A stretch of 64,000 bases of DNA from JBBROS01 sp965213845 (GCA_965213845.1 CBDCAI010000004.1:310001-374000); one strand, 5' to 3'. Shown: positions 8,572 through 17,749, numbered from the stretch's first letter. The notes: generated by a model not told the origin, from the letters alone. Numbers and translations are program-made.

Positions 8572-9882
8572 TCAAAGCCCGCCGGAAACCACCCGCCCCG
8601 ATGTGCCCGCGACCGCATCCCGCGCCCGCGCCCGGGCCTGTGCGGCCCGCAACGGCTTCAGCACGAACAGCGCCAGCCCCACCACCAGGAAGTTCATCAG
8701 CGCCGCGGTCAGAAACACCGTGTACCAGCTCCCCGTTTCCGTCCGGATCATGTTGGCGAACGGCACCAGCAGCGCCGACGTGCCCTTGGCCGTGTACAGC
8801 AGGCCCGCATTCACCGTCGCATATCGCGACCCGAACGCATCCGTGCAGGTGGACGGGAACAGGCTGAAAATCTCCCCCCAGGTGAAGAAGATCAACGCCG
8901 CGAACAGCACGAACAGCCACGGGCTTCCGCCCACCGACCCCAGCAGCAGATACGAGGCCCCGCCCAGCGTGAACGCGATGATCATCGTGTTCTCCCGCCC
9001 GATCTGGTCCGAAACCCAGCCGAAGAACGGCCGCGCCGCCCCGTTGGCCACGTTGTCCACCACCAGCGCCACCGCCAGCACCGAGGCGCCGCCCAGCAGC
9101 AGCGTCTTGTCGATCCCGAAATCGCTTGCGATCAGCGCCAGCTGCGCCGTGGCCATCAGCCCGCTCGACGACACCATCACGAACATCACGTACAGCAGCC
9201 AGAACACCGGGCTGCCCAGCACCTCCCGCGGGGTGTGGTCCCGCAGCGACTGCGCCACGTTCTTGGGCGCCAGCGCCGGCACCTCGCCCGGCATCGGCGA
9301 ACGCATGAACCACGCCACCGCAAACAGCAGCGCCCCCTGCGCCAGCCCGAACACCAGGAAGGTATGGGCGTAGCCGCTGCTCTCGATCATCATCTTGATC
9401 GGGATCACCGTCACCGCAGCCCCGGCCCCGAACCCCGCCGCCGTCAGCCCCACCGCCAGGCCCCGCCGGTCCGGGAACCACTTCACGGCACCGCCCACGC
9501 AGGTGGCATAGATGAACCCGGCCCCGACGCCCGACACCGCGGCCCCCAAGTACAGCAGCACCAGGCTGTCCGCATAGGCGTTCAGCACCCAGCCGACCGC
9601 CACCATCACCCCGCCGATCGCGATCGTCACCTTCGGGCCCCGCCGGCCGCCCAGCGTGTCCACCATCCACCCCCCGCCCGGGGTCACCCAGGTCTCGAGC
9701 GCGATGAAGATGCTGAACGCCCACTGGATCTCGGCCACCGTCCAGCCGCGCGCCGCCTTGATCGGCTGCACGAACAACGTCCAGCCGTACTGCAGGTTGG
9801 CGATCAGCATCATGCACAGCACGCCGAGCAGGAGCTGCGCCCAGCGGTTGGCCGAGGGTGGGGAAAGCGGTTGGATAGGCAT
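8572..9882 (-). CDS. oxlT: MFS transporter of the oxalate/formate antiporter family
   Basis: A 436-residue major facilitator protein with about twelve hydrophobic segments. The N-terminal half resembles OxlT (GWTLFVQPIKAARGW, GPKVTIAIGG, WFPDRRGLAVGLTAAGFG). Known OxlT exchanges external oxalate for internal formate across the inner membrane. The ATG at 9882 has AGGAGG five to six bases upstream; the longer open frame beyond it lacks membrane character. It is the last gene of the minus-strand run oxc-frc-sucCD-oxlT, which makes oxalate the probable substrate. Direction and counter-substrate cannot be proven from sequence. Confidence 0.85.
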   Translation of the reverse strand: MPIQPLSPPSANRWAQLLLGVLCMMLIANLQYGWTLFVQPIKAARGWTVAEIQWAFSIFIALETWVTPGGGWMVDTLGGRRGPKVTIAIGGVMVAVGWVLNAYADSLVLLYLGAAVSGVGAGFIYATCVGGAVKWFPDRRGLAVGLTAAGFGAGAAVTVIPIKMMIESSGYAHTFLVFGLAQGALLFAVAWFMRSPMPGEVPALAPKNVAQSLRDHTPREVLGSPVFWLLYVMFVMVSSSGLMATAQLALIASDFGIDKTLLLGGASVLAVALVVDNVANGAARPFFGWVSDQIGRENTMIIAFTLGGASYLLLGSVGGSPWLFVLFAALIFFTWGEIFSLFPSTCTDAFGSRYATVNAGLLYTAKGTSALLVPFANMIRTETGSWYTVFLTAALMNFLVVGLALFVLKPLRAAQARARARDAVAGTSGRVVSGGL

Positions 9883-9946
9883 CGTTCCTCCTGAAAGCCG
9901 TGGCCCCGTCTGATGGAGACCTTGCAGCTGCATCGCCGCCGGCTCG

Positions 9947-10822
9947 TTACATGCGCAACGCCCGGACCATGGTGCTGCCCAGCGCCGCCGGGCTCTCCGC
10001 CACATGGATCCCGGCCACCCGCATCGCCTCGAACTTCGCCTCGGCCGTGTCCTTGCCGCCGCTGATCACGGCGCCCGCATGGCCCATCCGCCGGCCCGGC
10101 GGCGCCGTCGCTCCGGCAATGAACCCCACGACCGGCTTCTTCGTCCCGCTCGCCCGGATGAACTCGGCCGCGTTGATCTCGCTCTGCCCGCCGATCTCGC
10201 CGATCATGATGATGCTGTGCGTCTCGTCGTCGGCCAGGAACATCTCCAGCACCTCGATGAAGTCCGTCCCCTTCACCGGGTCCCCGCCGATGCCCACGCA
10301 GGTGCTCTGCCCCAACCCCGCCGCCGTCGTCTGGCTCACCGCCTCATACGTCAGCGTCCCGCTCCGGCTCACGATCCCCACGCTGCCGCGCCGGTGGATG
10401 TGCCCCGGCATGATCCCGATCTTGCAGGCCTCGGGCGTGATCACCCCCGGGCAGTTCGGCCCGATCAGCCGCGACTTGCTGCCCGACAGCGCCCGCTTCA
10501 CCCGCACCATGTCCAGCACCGGGATGCCCTCGGTGATGCAGATCACCAGCGGCAGCTCCGCGTCGATCGCCTCCAGGATCGCATCCGCGGCGAACGGCGG
10601 CGGCACGTAGATCGCCGTCGCGTTGGCTCCCGTCGCGTGCACCGCCTCGGCCACCGTGTCGAACACCGGAAGGTCCAGGTGCTTCGTGCCGCCCTTGCCC
10701 GGCGTCACGCCGCCCATCACCTTCGTGCCGTACGCGATCGCCTGCTCCGAATGGAACGTCCCCTGCGCGCCGGTGAAGCCCTGGGTGATGACCTTCGTGT
10801 TCTTGTCGACCAGAACCGACAT
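9947..10822 (-). CDS. sucD: succinate-CoA ligase alpha subunit (or paralogous acyl-CoA ligase)
   Basis: A 291-residue CoA-binding subunit of the ADP-forming succinyl-CoA synthetase family. Present are the CoA-binding N-terminus (VITQGFTGAQGTFH, GGVTPGKGG), IGPNCPGVITPE, the power-helix region and the phosphohistidine motif GHAGAVI. The start overlaps the sucC stop by one base (TAATG). In most alphaproteobacteria sucCD sits with TCA-cycle genes; here it is inside the oxalate operon. It may be the only copy, or a dedicated paralogue supplying succinyl-CoA or making oxalyl- or formyl-CoA. Sequence alone cannot separate these. Confidence 0.9.
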   Translation of the reverse strand: MSVLVDKNTKVITQGFTGAQGTFHSEQAIAYGTKVMGGVTPGKGGTKHLDLPVFDTVAEAVHATGANATAIYVPPPFAADAILEAIDAELPLVICITEGIPVLDMVRVKRALSGSKSRLIGPNCPGVITPEACKIGIMPGHIHRRGSVGIVSRSGTLTYEAVSQTTAAGLGQSTCVGIGGDPVKGTDFIEVLEMFLADDETHSIIMIGEIGGQSEINAAEFIRASGTKKPVVGFIAGATAPPGRRMGHAGAVISGGKDTAEAKFEAMRVAGIHVAESPAALGSTMVRALRM

Positions 10823-12018
10823 TATGCGGCCTCCTTCACGGCGCGGACCACCTTCTCGGCGGCGTCGGCCAGGTTGTCCGCGCTGATGATCGGCAGGCCC
10901 GACTTGGCCATGATCTCCTTGCCCAGATCCACGTTCGTCCCCTCGAGCCGCACCACCAGCGGCACCCCCAGGCTCACCTCCCGCGCCGCCGCCACCACGC
11001 CCTCGGCGATCACGTCGCACCGCATGATGCCGCCGAAGATGTTGACCAGGATGCCCTCCACGTTCGGGTCGGACAGGATGATCTTGAACGCCGCCGTCAC
11101 CCGCTCCTTCGTGGCGCCGCCGCCCACGTCCAGGAAGTTGGCCGGGCTGCCGCCATACAGCTTGATGATGTCCATCGTCGCCATCGCCAGCCCGGCCCCG
11201 TTCACCATGCACCCGATCGTGCCGTCCAGCGCCACGTAGTTCAGGCTGTACTTCGCCGCCTCCAGCTCCTTCGGGTCCTCTTCCGCCTCGTCGCGCAGCT
11301 TCTCCAGCTCTGGGTGCCGGTACAGCGCGTTGTCGTCGAAGCTCACCTTGGCATCGAGCGCCACCACGTCGCCCGCGCCCGTCACCACCAGCGGGTTGAT
11401 CTCCATGATCGCCACGTCCAGCTCGATGAACGCCTTGTACATCGCCATCACGAACCGGCTGAACGCGCCGATCTGCTTGCCCTCCAGCCCCAGCCCGTAG
11501 GCCAGCTTGCGCGCATGGAAGCCCGAGATCCCCGACGCCGGGTCGATCGCCGCGCGCAGGATCTTCTCCGGCGCCGTCTCGGCGACATGCTCGATCTCCA
11601 TGCCGCCCTCCGTCGAGGCGACGATCGTCACCTCCGACGTCTCCCGGTCCACCAGCAACGACAGGTACAGCTCCCGCTTGATGTCGCACCCGGCCTCCAC
11701 GTACACCCGGCTGACCCGCCGCCCGGCCGCGCCGGTCTGCTTGGTGACCAGCGTGTTGCCGATCATCGCCTCGGCCGCCGCCCGAGCCTCGGCCGGCGAC
11801 TTGGCCAACCGCACGCCCCCCTTGCCCCCCGCATCGCCCTCGAAGTGCCCGGCCCCGCGCCCGCCCGCATGGATCTGCGACTTGATCACGGTGATCGGCC
11901 CCGGCAGCTTCGCCGCCGCCTGCTCGGCCTCGTCCGCCGTCCAGGCGACGAATCCCTCGAGCACCGCGACGCCATACCCGCGCAACAGCTCCTTGGCCTG
12001 GTATTCGTGGATGTTCAT
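10822..12018 (-). CDS. sucC: succinate-CoA ligase beta subunit (or paralogous acyl-CoA ligase)
   Basis: A 398-residue ATP-grasp subunit partnered with the following sucD. The N-terminus MNIHEYQAKELLRGYGV is typical of SucC and of malate-CoA ligase MtkA. KSQIHAGGRGAGHF forms the nucleotide site, EINPLVV holds Mg ligands, and NIFGGIMRCDVIAEG lies at the alpha-subunit and specificity interface. Length matches the family (about 390). The gene lies 76 bp behind frc on the same strand, so cotranscription is likely. Substrate could be succinate or another small diacid such as oxalate. Confidence 0.9.
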   Translation of the reverse strand: MNIHEYQAKELLRGYGVAVLEGFVAWTADEAEQAAAKLPGPITVIKSQIHAGGRGAGHFEGDAGGKGGVRLAKSPAEARAAAEAMIGNTLVTKQTGAAGRRVSRVYVEAGCDIKRELYLSLLVDRETSEVTIVASTEGGMEIEHVAETAPEKILRAAIDPASGISGFHARKLAYGLGLEGKQIGAFSRFVMAMYKAFIELDVAIMEINPLVVTGAGDVVALDAKVSFDDNALYRHPELEKLRDEAEEDPKELEAAKYSLNYVALDGTIGCMVNGAGLAMATMDIIKLYGGSPANFLDVGGGATKERVTAAFKIILSDPNVEGILVNIFGGIMRCDVIAEGVVAAAREVSLGVPLVVRLEGTNVDLGKEIMAKSGLPIISADNLADAAEKVVRAVKEAA

Positions 12019-12094
12019 CCGTGCAGCCCTGCTTCCGCTATGATGAGACGCTGATACAGGGTCTGCGCCGCATGTTCCACCTGCGGCACCCCCC

Positions 12095-13369
12095 TCATTC
12101 TGCCGCCATCCGGGGCACCGCCGCCCCCAGCGCGCCAGAGGCCTGGATCGCCGCGATCCGCTCCGGCGCCAGCTGCAGCACGTCGCGCAGGATCTCGTCC
12201 GTGTGCTCGCCCAGCAGCGGCGACCGCGTCACCTCGGTAATGCTGTCGGAAAGCTTGATCGGGTTGCCGACGCTCAGGTACTTGCCGCGCACTGGATGGT
12301 CCACCTCCACGATCGTGCCCGTCGCCCGCAGCCCCTTGTCGGCCGCGATCTCCGCCATCGACAGGATCGGCCCGCACGGGATGTCGTGCCGGTTCAGCTC
12401 GGCCATCGCCTCGAACTTCGTGCGTGTCATCGTCCAGGCCTCGATCGTGTCGAAGATCGCCTTCAGCTTGGGCAGCCGCGCCGCCGGCTTGGCGTAGTCC
12501 GGGTCCGTCTTCCACTCGGGCTTGCCGATCACGTCGCAGATCGGCGCCCAGACCGGTGCCTGCACGATGAAGTAGATGTAGGCGTTCGGGTCCGTCTCCC
12601 ACCCGCGGCACTTCAGGATCCAGCCGGGCTGCCCGCCGCCCGACGCGTTGCCGGCGCGCGGCACCACGTCGCCGAATTCGCTGTCGGGATACTGCGGGTA
12701 TTCCGTCAGCGGCCCGTGCGCCAGGCGCTGCTGGTCCCGCAGCTTGACCCGGCACAGGTTCAGCACCCCGTCCTGCATCGCCGCCAGCACCTTCTGACCG
12801 CGCCCCGTCGTGTTGCGCTGATACAGCGCCGCCACGATGCCCAGGGCCAGGTGCAGCCCCGTCCCGCTGTCGCCGATCTGCGCGCCCGTCACCAGCGGCG
12901 GACCGTCGTCGAATCCCGTCGTGCTCGCGGCCCCGCCGGCACACTGCGCCACGTTCTCGTACACCTTGCAGTCCTCGTACTCGCCGGGGCCGAACCCCTT
13001 GATCGACGCCAGGATCATCCGCGGGTTCAACGACTGGATGTGCGCCCAGGTGAACCCCATCCGGTCCAGCGCGCCGGGGGCGAAGTTCTCCACCATCACG
13101 TCGCAGTGCCGCACCAGGTCCTCCAGCAGCGCCTTGCCCTCGGCATGCTTGCTGTCGATCGTGATGCTGCGCTTGTTGTGGTTCAGCATCGTGAAATACA
13201 GGCTGTCCGCTTCCGCAACGTCGCGCAGCTGCCCGCGCGTGATGTCGCCCACCCCGGGCCGCTCCACCTTGATCACGTCCGCGCCGAACCACGCCAGCAG
13301 CTGCGTGCAGGTGGGCCCCGACTGCACATGCGTGAAGTCCAGGATCTTGACGCCCTCGAGTGCCTTCAT
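12095..13369 (-). CDS. frc: formyl-CoA:oxalate CoA-transferase
   Basis: A 424-residue class III CoA-transferase. The known Frc moves CoA from formyl-CoA to oxalate, giving oxalyl-CoA for decarboxylation. The N-terminus (LEGVKILDFTHVQSGP) is near-diagnostic for Frc. The catalytic Asp lies in GAQIGDSGTGLHLALGI (Asp169 region of characterised enzymes), with the glycine-rich loop PRAGNASGGGQPGW downstream. The start at 13369 overlaps the oxc stop by 4 bp. Succinyl-CoA:oxalate transferases are close homologues, which is notable because sucCD follows. Known lengths are 416-428 residues, so it is complete. Confidence 0.95.
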   Translation of the reverse strand: MKALEGVKILDFTHVQSGPTCTQLLAWFGADVIKVERPGVGDITRGQLRDVAEADSLYFTMLNHNKRSITIDSKHAEGKALLEDLVRHCDVMVENFAPGALDRMGFTWAHIQSLNPRMILASIKGFGPGEYEDCKVYENVAQCAGGAASTTGFDDGPPLVTGAQIGDSGTGLHLALGIVAALYQRNTTGRGQKVLAAMQDGVLNLCRVKLRDQQRLAHGPLTEYPQYPDSEFGDVVPRAGNASGGGQPGWILKCRGWETDPNAYIYFIVQAPVWAPICDVIGKPEWKTDPDYAKPAARLPKLKAIFDTIEAWTMTRTKFEAMAELNRHDIPCGPILSMAEIAADKGLRATGTIVEVDHPVRGKYLSVGNPIKLSDSITEVTRSPLLGEHTDEILRDVLQLAPERIAAIQASGALGAAVPRMAAE

Positions 13370-15126
13370 GCCGCGGCTCCTTTCTTCTTCAATACGCTCT
13401 GGGGATTGAGGCTGCCGATGTTGCCGCTCTCGCTGCCCGCCGCCGGGTCGATCGCCGCGTTGATCAGCGTCGGCCGCCCGCTGTCCATCGCCGCGTCCAC
13501 CGCACGCTTCAGCTCGTCCGGCGACGTCACGTGCACGCCCATCCCGCCGAACGCCTCCATCATCTTGTCGTAGCGCGCGCCCTTCACGAACACCGTCGGC
13601 GCCGCGTCCTTCTGCCCCGTCGGGTTCACGTCCGTGCCGCGGTAGATGCCGTCGTTGTTGAACACCACGATGCACACCGGCAGGTCGTACCGGCAGATCG
13701 TCTCCACCTCCATGCCCGAGAAGCCGAACGCGCTGTCGCCCTCCACCGCCAGCACCGGCTTGCCCGTCTCGATCGCCGCCGCGATCGCGTAGCCCATGCC
13801 GATGCCCATGATGCCCCAGGTGCCGACATCCAGGCGCTTGCGCGGCTGGTACATGTCGATGATGCCCCGCGCGAGGTCCAGCGTGTTCGCCCCCTCGTTC
13901 ACCAATATCGCGTCCGGCCGCTCCTTGATGACGGTCCGCAGCACGCCCAGCGCGCCGTGATAGTCCATCGGCGAGCGGTTGTTCATCAGCTTGGGCGCCA
14001 TCTTGGCGATGTTCGACTCCCGCTTGGCCGTCACCATGTCCGTCCATTCCGCCGGCGGCGCCTGCCACCCGCCCATCCCCTTCAGCAGCGCCGCGACGCA
14101 CGAGGCGATGTCGCCCACCACCGGCGCCGCAATCTCCACGTTGCTGTCCATCTCGCGCGGCTCGATGTCGATCTGGATGAACGTCTTGGACCCCGGCGCC
14201 CCCCAGGTCTTGCCCTTGCCGTGCGACAGCAGCCAGTTCAGCCGCGCGCCCACCAGCAGCACCACGTCACTTTCCTTCAACACCGTCGAGCGTGCCGCCC
14301 CGGCCGAAAGCGGGTGCGTGTCCGGCAGCAGCCCCTTGGCCATGCTCATCGGCACGTACGGGATGCCGCTGGTCTCCACCAGCGCGCGCACCGCCGCGTC
14401 CGCCTGCGCATAGGCGGCCCCCTTGCCCAGCACGATCAACGGCCGCTTGGCCGCCTTCAGCACCGCAAGCGCCCGTTCGATCGCCGCGGGGTCCGGCAGC
14501 TGCGCCGGCGCGGCGTCGATCACCTTCACCAGAGACCGCGCGCCCAGCGCCCCGTCGATCACCTGGCTGAACAGCTTGGCCGGCAAATCCAGGTACACCC
14601 CGCCCGGCCGCCCCGAGAGCGCCGCACGGATCGCCCGCGCCACCCCGATGCCGATATCGGCCGCATGCAGCACCCGGAACGCCGCCTTGCACAGCGGCTT
14701 GGCGATCGCCAGCTGATCCATCTCCTCGTAGTCGCCCTGCTGCAGGTCCACGATCTCCCGCTCCGACGACCCGCTGATCAGGATCATCGGGAAGCAGTTC
14801 GTCGTCGCGTTGGCCAGCGCCGTCAGCCCGTTCAGGAAGCCGGGCGCCGAGACCGTCAGGCAGATGCCGGGCTTGCGGGTCAGAAAGCCCGCAATGGCCG
14901 CCGCGTTGCCCGCGTTCTGCTCGTGCCGGAACGAGATCACCCGCATGCCCTCCGCCTGCGCCATCCGGCCCAGATCCGTGATCGGGATCCCCGGCACGCC
15001 ATAGATCGTCGTGATGCCGTTCAGCTTCAGCGCATCGATGACCAGGTGGAACCCGTCGGTCAGCGCCACCTCCGCCGCATCGGCCTCCGGCATCGAAGCG
15101 GCCATCTTCTCGATCGTCTCGGACAT
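13366..15126 (-). CDS. oxc: oxalyl-CoA decarboxylase
   Basis: A 586-residue thiamine diphosphate enzyme converting oxalyl-CoA to formyl-CoA and CO2. The catalytic Glu is in FRHEQNAGNAAA. The ThDP/Mg motif runs from GDSAFGFSGMEVE to FNNDG. The N-terminus LTDGFHLVIDALKLNGI and YGVPGIPITDLGR match Oxc. The ATG at 15126 has GGGAG about eight bases upstream; the longer frame beyond is the regulator gene read out of frame. It is the first enzyme gene after the GntR gene (11 bp gap) and overlaps frc by 4 bp. Together with frc it forms the oxalate cycle. Confidence 0.96.
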   Translation of the reverse strand: MSETIEKMAASMPEADAAEVALTDGFHLVIDALKLNGITTIYGVPGIPITDLGRMAQAEGMRVISFRHEQNAGNAAAIAGFLTRKPGICLTVSAPGFLNGLTALANATTNCFPMILISGSSEREIVDLQQGDYEEMDQLAIAKPLCKAAFRVLHAADIGIGVARAIRAALSGRPGGVYLDLPAKLFSQVIDGALGARSLVKVIDAAPAQLPDPAAIERALAVLKAAKRPLIVLGKGAAYAQADAAVRALVETSGIPYVPMSMAKGLLPDTHPLSAGAARSTVLKESDVVLLVGARLNWLLSHGKGKTWGAPGSKTFIQIDIEPREMDSNVEIAAPVVGDIASCVAALLKGMGGWQAPPAEWTDMVTAKRESNIAKMAPKLMNNRSPMDYHGALGVLRTVIKERPDAILVNEGANTLDLARGIIDMYQPRKRLDVGTWGIMGIGMGYAIAAAIETGKPVLAVEGDSAFGFSGMEVETICRYDLPVCIVVFNNDGIYRGTDVNPTGQKDAAPTVFVKGARYDKMMEAFGGMGVHVTSPDELKRAVDAAMDSGRPTLINAAIDPAAGSESGNIGSLNPQSVLKKKGAAA

Positions 15127-15137
15127 GCTGTGTCTCC

Positions 15138-15845
15138 CTAGTCCCGCGGCCCGGCATCGAGCCGGCCGCCATGGGTTTCGATGTGCTTCGCCAGCCCCAG
15201 CGTGTGCTCCCGCACCAGCCGCTCCGCCCGGTCGCCATCCCGTGCCTCCAGCGCGGCGATGATCGCCAGGTGGTCCGCCATGCCCCGCCGCGCCCGGTCG
15301 TCCCACCCCATGGTCACCGACCGCACGGCCCGCATATGGATGAACAGCGTGTCTGTCATCGTGGTCATCAGCGCCACCCCGCCCAGGCGGATGATCGCCT
15401 TGTGAAAGGCCATGTTCGCCTGGGAATATTCATGCAGGTGCGCCGCCGGGTCCTGCTCGTGGTCGGCGAACAGCGTCCGCAGCGCCGCCAGCCCGGCATC
15501 GGCCGCCACCGCGGTCGCGCGCCGCGCCGCCAGACCCTCGATCGCCGCCCAGACCAGCACCATCTCCACGATCTCGGCCCGGCTCTTGCGCACCACGAAC
15601 ACGCCCCGCCGCGGCACGCAGCGCACCAGCCCGTCCTGCTCCAGCAACCCCAGCGCCTCGCGGATCGGCGTCCGGCTCACGCCGAGCTCCAGCCCCAGCT
15701 GCCGCTCGTCCAGCCGGATCTCCTCTGCGTGGCCGTAGATGTCCATCTCCGTGATCGCCCGGCGGATCGCGTCCGCCGCCAGCCCGCGCAGCCCGGCGCT
15801 CATGTCGAGCGGCCTCAGCTTCAAGGCCGACAAGGCAACGGTCAC
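15138..15845 (-). CDS. GntR/FadR-type transcriptional regulator of the oxalate operon
   Basis: A regulator of about 235 residues with an N-terminal winged helix-turn-helix (RQLGLELGVSRTPIREALGLLEQDGL) and a C-terminal FCD ligand-binding domain whose metal-binding residues can be seen (HKAI and DHLAIIAALEARD). The GTG at 15845 gives the family lead-in KLRPLD; an ATG at 15803 is the alternative. The gene is first in the run with oxc 11 bp downstream, so it probably controls this operon and itself. FCD-type regulators usually bind small carboxylates, so oxalate, formate or their CoA esters are plausible inducers. Confidence 0.88.
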   Translation of the reverse strand: MTVALSALKLRPLDMSAGLRGLAADAIRRAITEMDIYGHAEEIRLDERQLGLELGVSRTPIREALGLLEQDGLVRCVPRRGVFVVRKSRAEIVEMVLVWAAIEGLAARRATAVAADAGLAALRTLFADHEQDPAAHLHEYSQANMAFHKAIIRLGGVALMTTMTDTLFIHMRAVRSVTMGWDDRARRGMADHLAIIAALEARDGDRAERLVREHTLGLAKHIETHGGRLDAGPRD

Positions 15846-15913
15846 GCCGGCGTTCCTGGATCGAGATTGCGCATCCGGCCCCCCGGGGCCGCGGTTCCAG
15901 CCCCGCCCGTTGT

Positions 15914-15930
15914 GTATTTGGTATGCCACG
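15914..15930 (-). promoter_or_regulatory. candidate GntR operator in front of the regulator gene
   Basis: The AT-richer stretch upstream of the GntR start contains TTTGGTATGCCACGG, whose core TGGTATGCCA is an imperfect palindrome like the TGGTATACCA-type sites of FCD-class GntR proteins. It lies about 70 bp before the GTG start, a sensible place for autoregulation. One mismatched pair and no second copy keep the confidence low. Confidence 0.3.
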
Positions 15931-16048
15931 GTGCCCACAAGTCCCATTCGACGCTGCGCCGCAGCACATCACAACCGCGTCGCACGTCTTCGGACCACGC
16001 GACGAAGCCCGGCCTGGCACGTTGAGACCTGGAACGTGGAGCAGAACG

Positions 16049-16384
16049 ATGACCGAGGAATTCGCGTCCGACGACGGAACCGGTGCCCGCCACCTGCACG
16101 CCAGACAGCTGGCCGAACAGGCGATCCGTGCCCAGACGGAGGGCGAGGACGAAAAGGCCGACCTGCTGTTCGCCGAAGCCGCGCGCATCGACCCCGACGC
16201 GGTCGCCAACGCCCTGTCCGCCGCCGCCGCCGACCCGATGGACGGCGCGACGGGCAGCGACGCCGACCCCCAGGACGACGCGGCCCTCGAAGCGATCAGC
16301 CGCACCGTGGAACCCGAATCCGACGCCCCGTCCCGCTCGGGCGTGGGCGGCCGGGGCAGCGGCGCCGACGGCCAAGGCAGCTGA
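16049..16384 (+). CDS. small acidic hypothetical protein
   Basis: A 111-residue protein starting MTEEFASDDG. The middle (HARQLAEQAIRAQTEGEDEKADLLFAEAARIDPDAV, read in parts) looks like a single TPR-like helical hairpin, and the tail is acidic then Gly/Ser-rich. GTGGAGCAG upstream is a weak ribosome binding site. I do not recognise a family with certainty. Its stop codon lies inside the first unit of a 16-bp tandem array, so the end GQGS may be recently altered. It is alone on its strand, convergent with scpB. Confidence 0.6.
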   Translation: MTEEFASDDGTGARHLHARQLAEQAIRAQTEGEDEKADLLFAEAARIDPDAVANALSAAAADPMDGATGSDADPQDDAALEAISRTVEPESDAPSRSGVGGRGSGADGQGS

Positions 16385-16487
16385 CAGCCTGGGCAGCTGA
16401 CAGCCTGGGCAGCTGACAGCCTGGGCAGCTGACAGCCTGGGCAGCTGACAGCCTGGGCAGCTGACGGCCTGGGCAGCTGACGGCCCG
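16376..16487. repeat. seven tandem 16-bp repeats spanning a stop codon
   Basis: Seven copies of GGCAGCTGACAGCCTG at 16-bp spacing (starts at 16376, 16392, 16408, 16424, 16440, 16456 and 16472); the last two have A to G changes. Each unit contains CAGCTG and a TGA. The first TGA is the stop codon of the small acidic gene, so the array duplicates the end of that gene. It fills the space up to the scpB stop. Confidence 0.95.
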
Positions 16488-16503
16488 AGGCTGAACCCGC
16501 GCC

Positions 16504-17019
16504 CTACCCCGCGCCGGGCGGATCGACGAGCAAGTCCTCCCGCCGCGGCAGGTCCCGCAGCGCGCCCAGCCCGAACTGCACCAGGAAGGCCGGCGTCGTG
16601 CCCCATAGCGTCGGCCGTCCCGGCACCTCCTTGCGTCCCCGCGGCTCGATCAACCCGGCCTCCAGCAGCGCGTCCATGCTCGCCTGGCTCAGGCTCGCCC
16701 CCCGAACCGTCTCGATCTCCGTCCGCGTGGCCGGCTGGTGGTAGGCGATCACCGCCAGCGCCTCCATGGCCGCCCGCGGCAGCCGCCGGGGCTGCGGCAC
16801 CACCCGCGTCAACGCGGGCGCCAGGTCCGCCGCCGTGCGGAACTGCCAGCCGCCCGCCACCTCCACCAGCTCCACCCCGCGCCCGGCATAACGCGCCTGC
16901 ACCGCCGCCAGCACCGGCTCCGCATCCACCGTCTCGGGCAGCATCCGCGCCACCGCCGCCGTCGGGACCGGATCGGCGCTGGCGAAGATCAACGCCTCGA
17001 CCAGCCGCTCAGGGTCCAC
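16504..17019 (-). CDS. scpB: segregation and condensation protein B
   Basis: A 171-residue ScpB, the winged-helix partner that binds ScpA in the SMC condensin complex on the nucleoid. Recognised by PERLVEALIFASADPV at the start and the second winged helix AMEALAVIAYHQPATRTEIE followed by VPGRPTLWGTT. GTG at 17019 is chosen because it gives the normal N-terminus; it overlaps the scpA stop by 11 bp. In many alphaproteobacteria tatABC follows scpB; here a repeat array and a convergent small gene follow instead. Confidence 0.93.
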   Translation of the reverse strand: MDPERLVEALIFASADPVPTAAVARMLPETVDAEPVLAAVQARYAGRGVELVEVAGGWQFRTAADLAPALTRVVPQPRRLPRAAMEALAVIAYHQPATRTEIETVRGASLSQASMDALLEAGLIEPRGRKEVPGRPTLWGTTPAFLVQFGLGALRDLPRREDLLVDPPGAG

Positions 17020-17749
17020 GGGCGCCCCGCACGAAGATCGGCCCGAACGCCGCATCCTGCCGCAGATCTGCCGTCCCCTCCTTGGCCAGCTCCAACCCGG
17101 CCAGCAGCGTGCTCGCCACGGCACCCCGCCGCTGCACCGGGTCGTCCGCCACGTGCGGCAGGAACCCCTCCAGCGCCGTCCACTCCGCCGTCCGGCCCAG
17201 CAGCCGCGTCAGCCGCGCCATCGCGTCCGCCACCGTCCAGAATGGCGGCCGCCGCGGCTGGTAGCCCTGCTTCGTCCCGCCCCGCCGCCGCGCGGCCATG
17301 TAAGCCCGCCACAACCCCGCAACGTCGGCCGCAAGACCGGACCGGTCGATCGACACCAGCTGCTCCGGGCTGCCCCGCGCGAACACCGCGTGCCCCAGCT
17401 GCGGACGCGCCGACAGCCAGCGTGCGCCCCGCTGGATGTGCTCCAACCCCTCCAGCCGCTCGGCCAGCACCCCGGCCGCCTCCTCCGCCTCCTCGGCCGC
17501 CTCCGTCCCCGGCGGCAGCAGCAGGCGCGACTTCAGCCACGTCAACCACGCCGCCATCACCAGCCAGTCCGCCGCAAGTTCCAGCCGCACCCGCGCCGCA
17601 CCCTCGACGATCGCCAGATACTGCTCGACCAACGACAGGATGGAGATGCGCGCCAGATCCACCTTCTGCCCCCGCGCCAGCTCCAGCAGCAGGTCCATGG
17701 GCCCCTCGAACCCATCGAGCCGCAGTACCAGCGACGGCGTCTCAGACAT
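17009..17749 (-). CDS. scpA: segregation and condensation protein A
   Basis: A 246-residue kleisin that bridges SMC heads. The N-terminal signature LDGFEGPMDLLLELARGQKVDLARI-like segment (LDGFEGPMDLLLELA, VDLARISIL) and the SMC-neck binding helix (WLVMAAWLTWLKSRLLLP) are clear. The C-terminal winged helix carries VASTLLAGLELAKEG. The start overlaps the end of the M50 protease gene by 8 bp and the end overlaps scpB, forming a coupled operon. Confidence 0.95.
   Translation of the reverse strand: MSETPSLVLRLDGFEGPMDLLLELARGQKVDLARISILSLVEQYLAIVEGAARVRLELAADWLVMAAWLTWLKSRLLLPPGTEAAEEAEEAAGVLAERLEGLEHIQRGARWLSARPQLGHAVFARGSPEQLVSIDRSGLAADVAGLWRAYMAARRRGGTKQGYQPRRPPFWTVADAMARLTRLLGRTAEWTALEGFLPHVADDPVQRRGAVASTLLAGLELAKEGTADLRQDAAFGPIFVRGARGP

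Noticed and set aside
16376..16487. Rho-independent terminator array made of CAGCTG palindromes
   Set aside because: The 6-bp palindrome has no loop and no T tract follows; it is better described as a tandem repeat.
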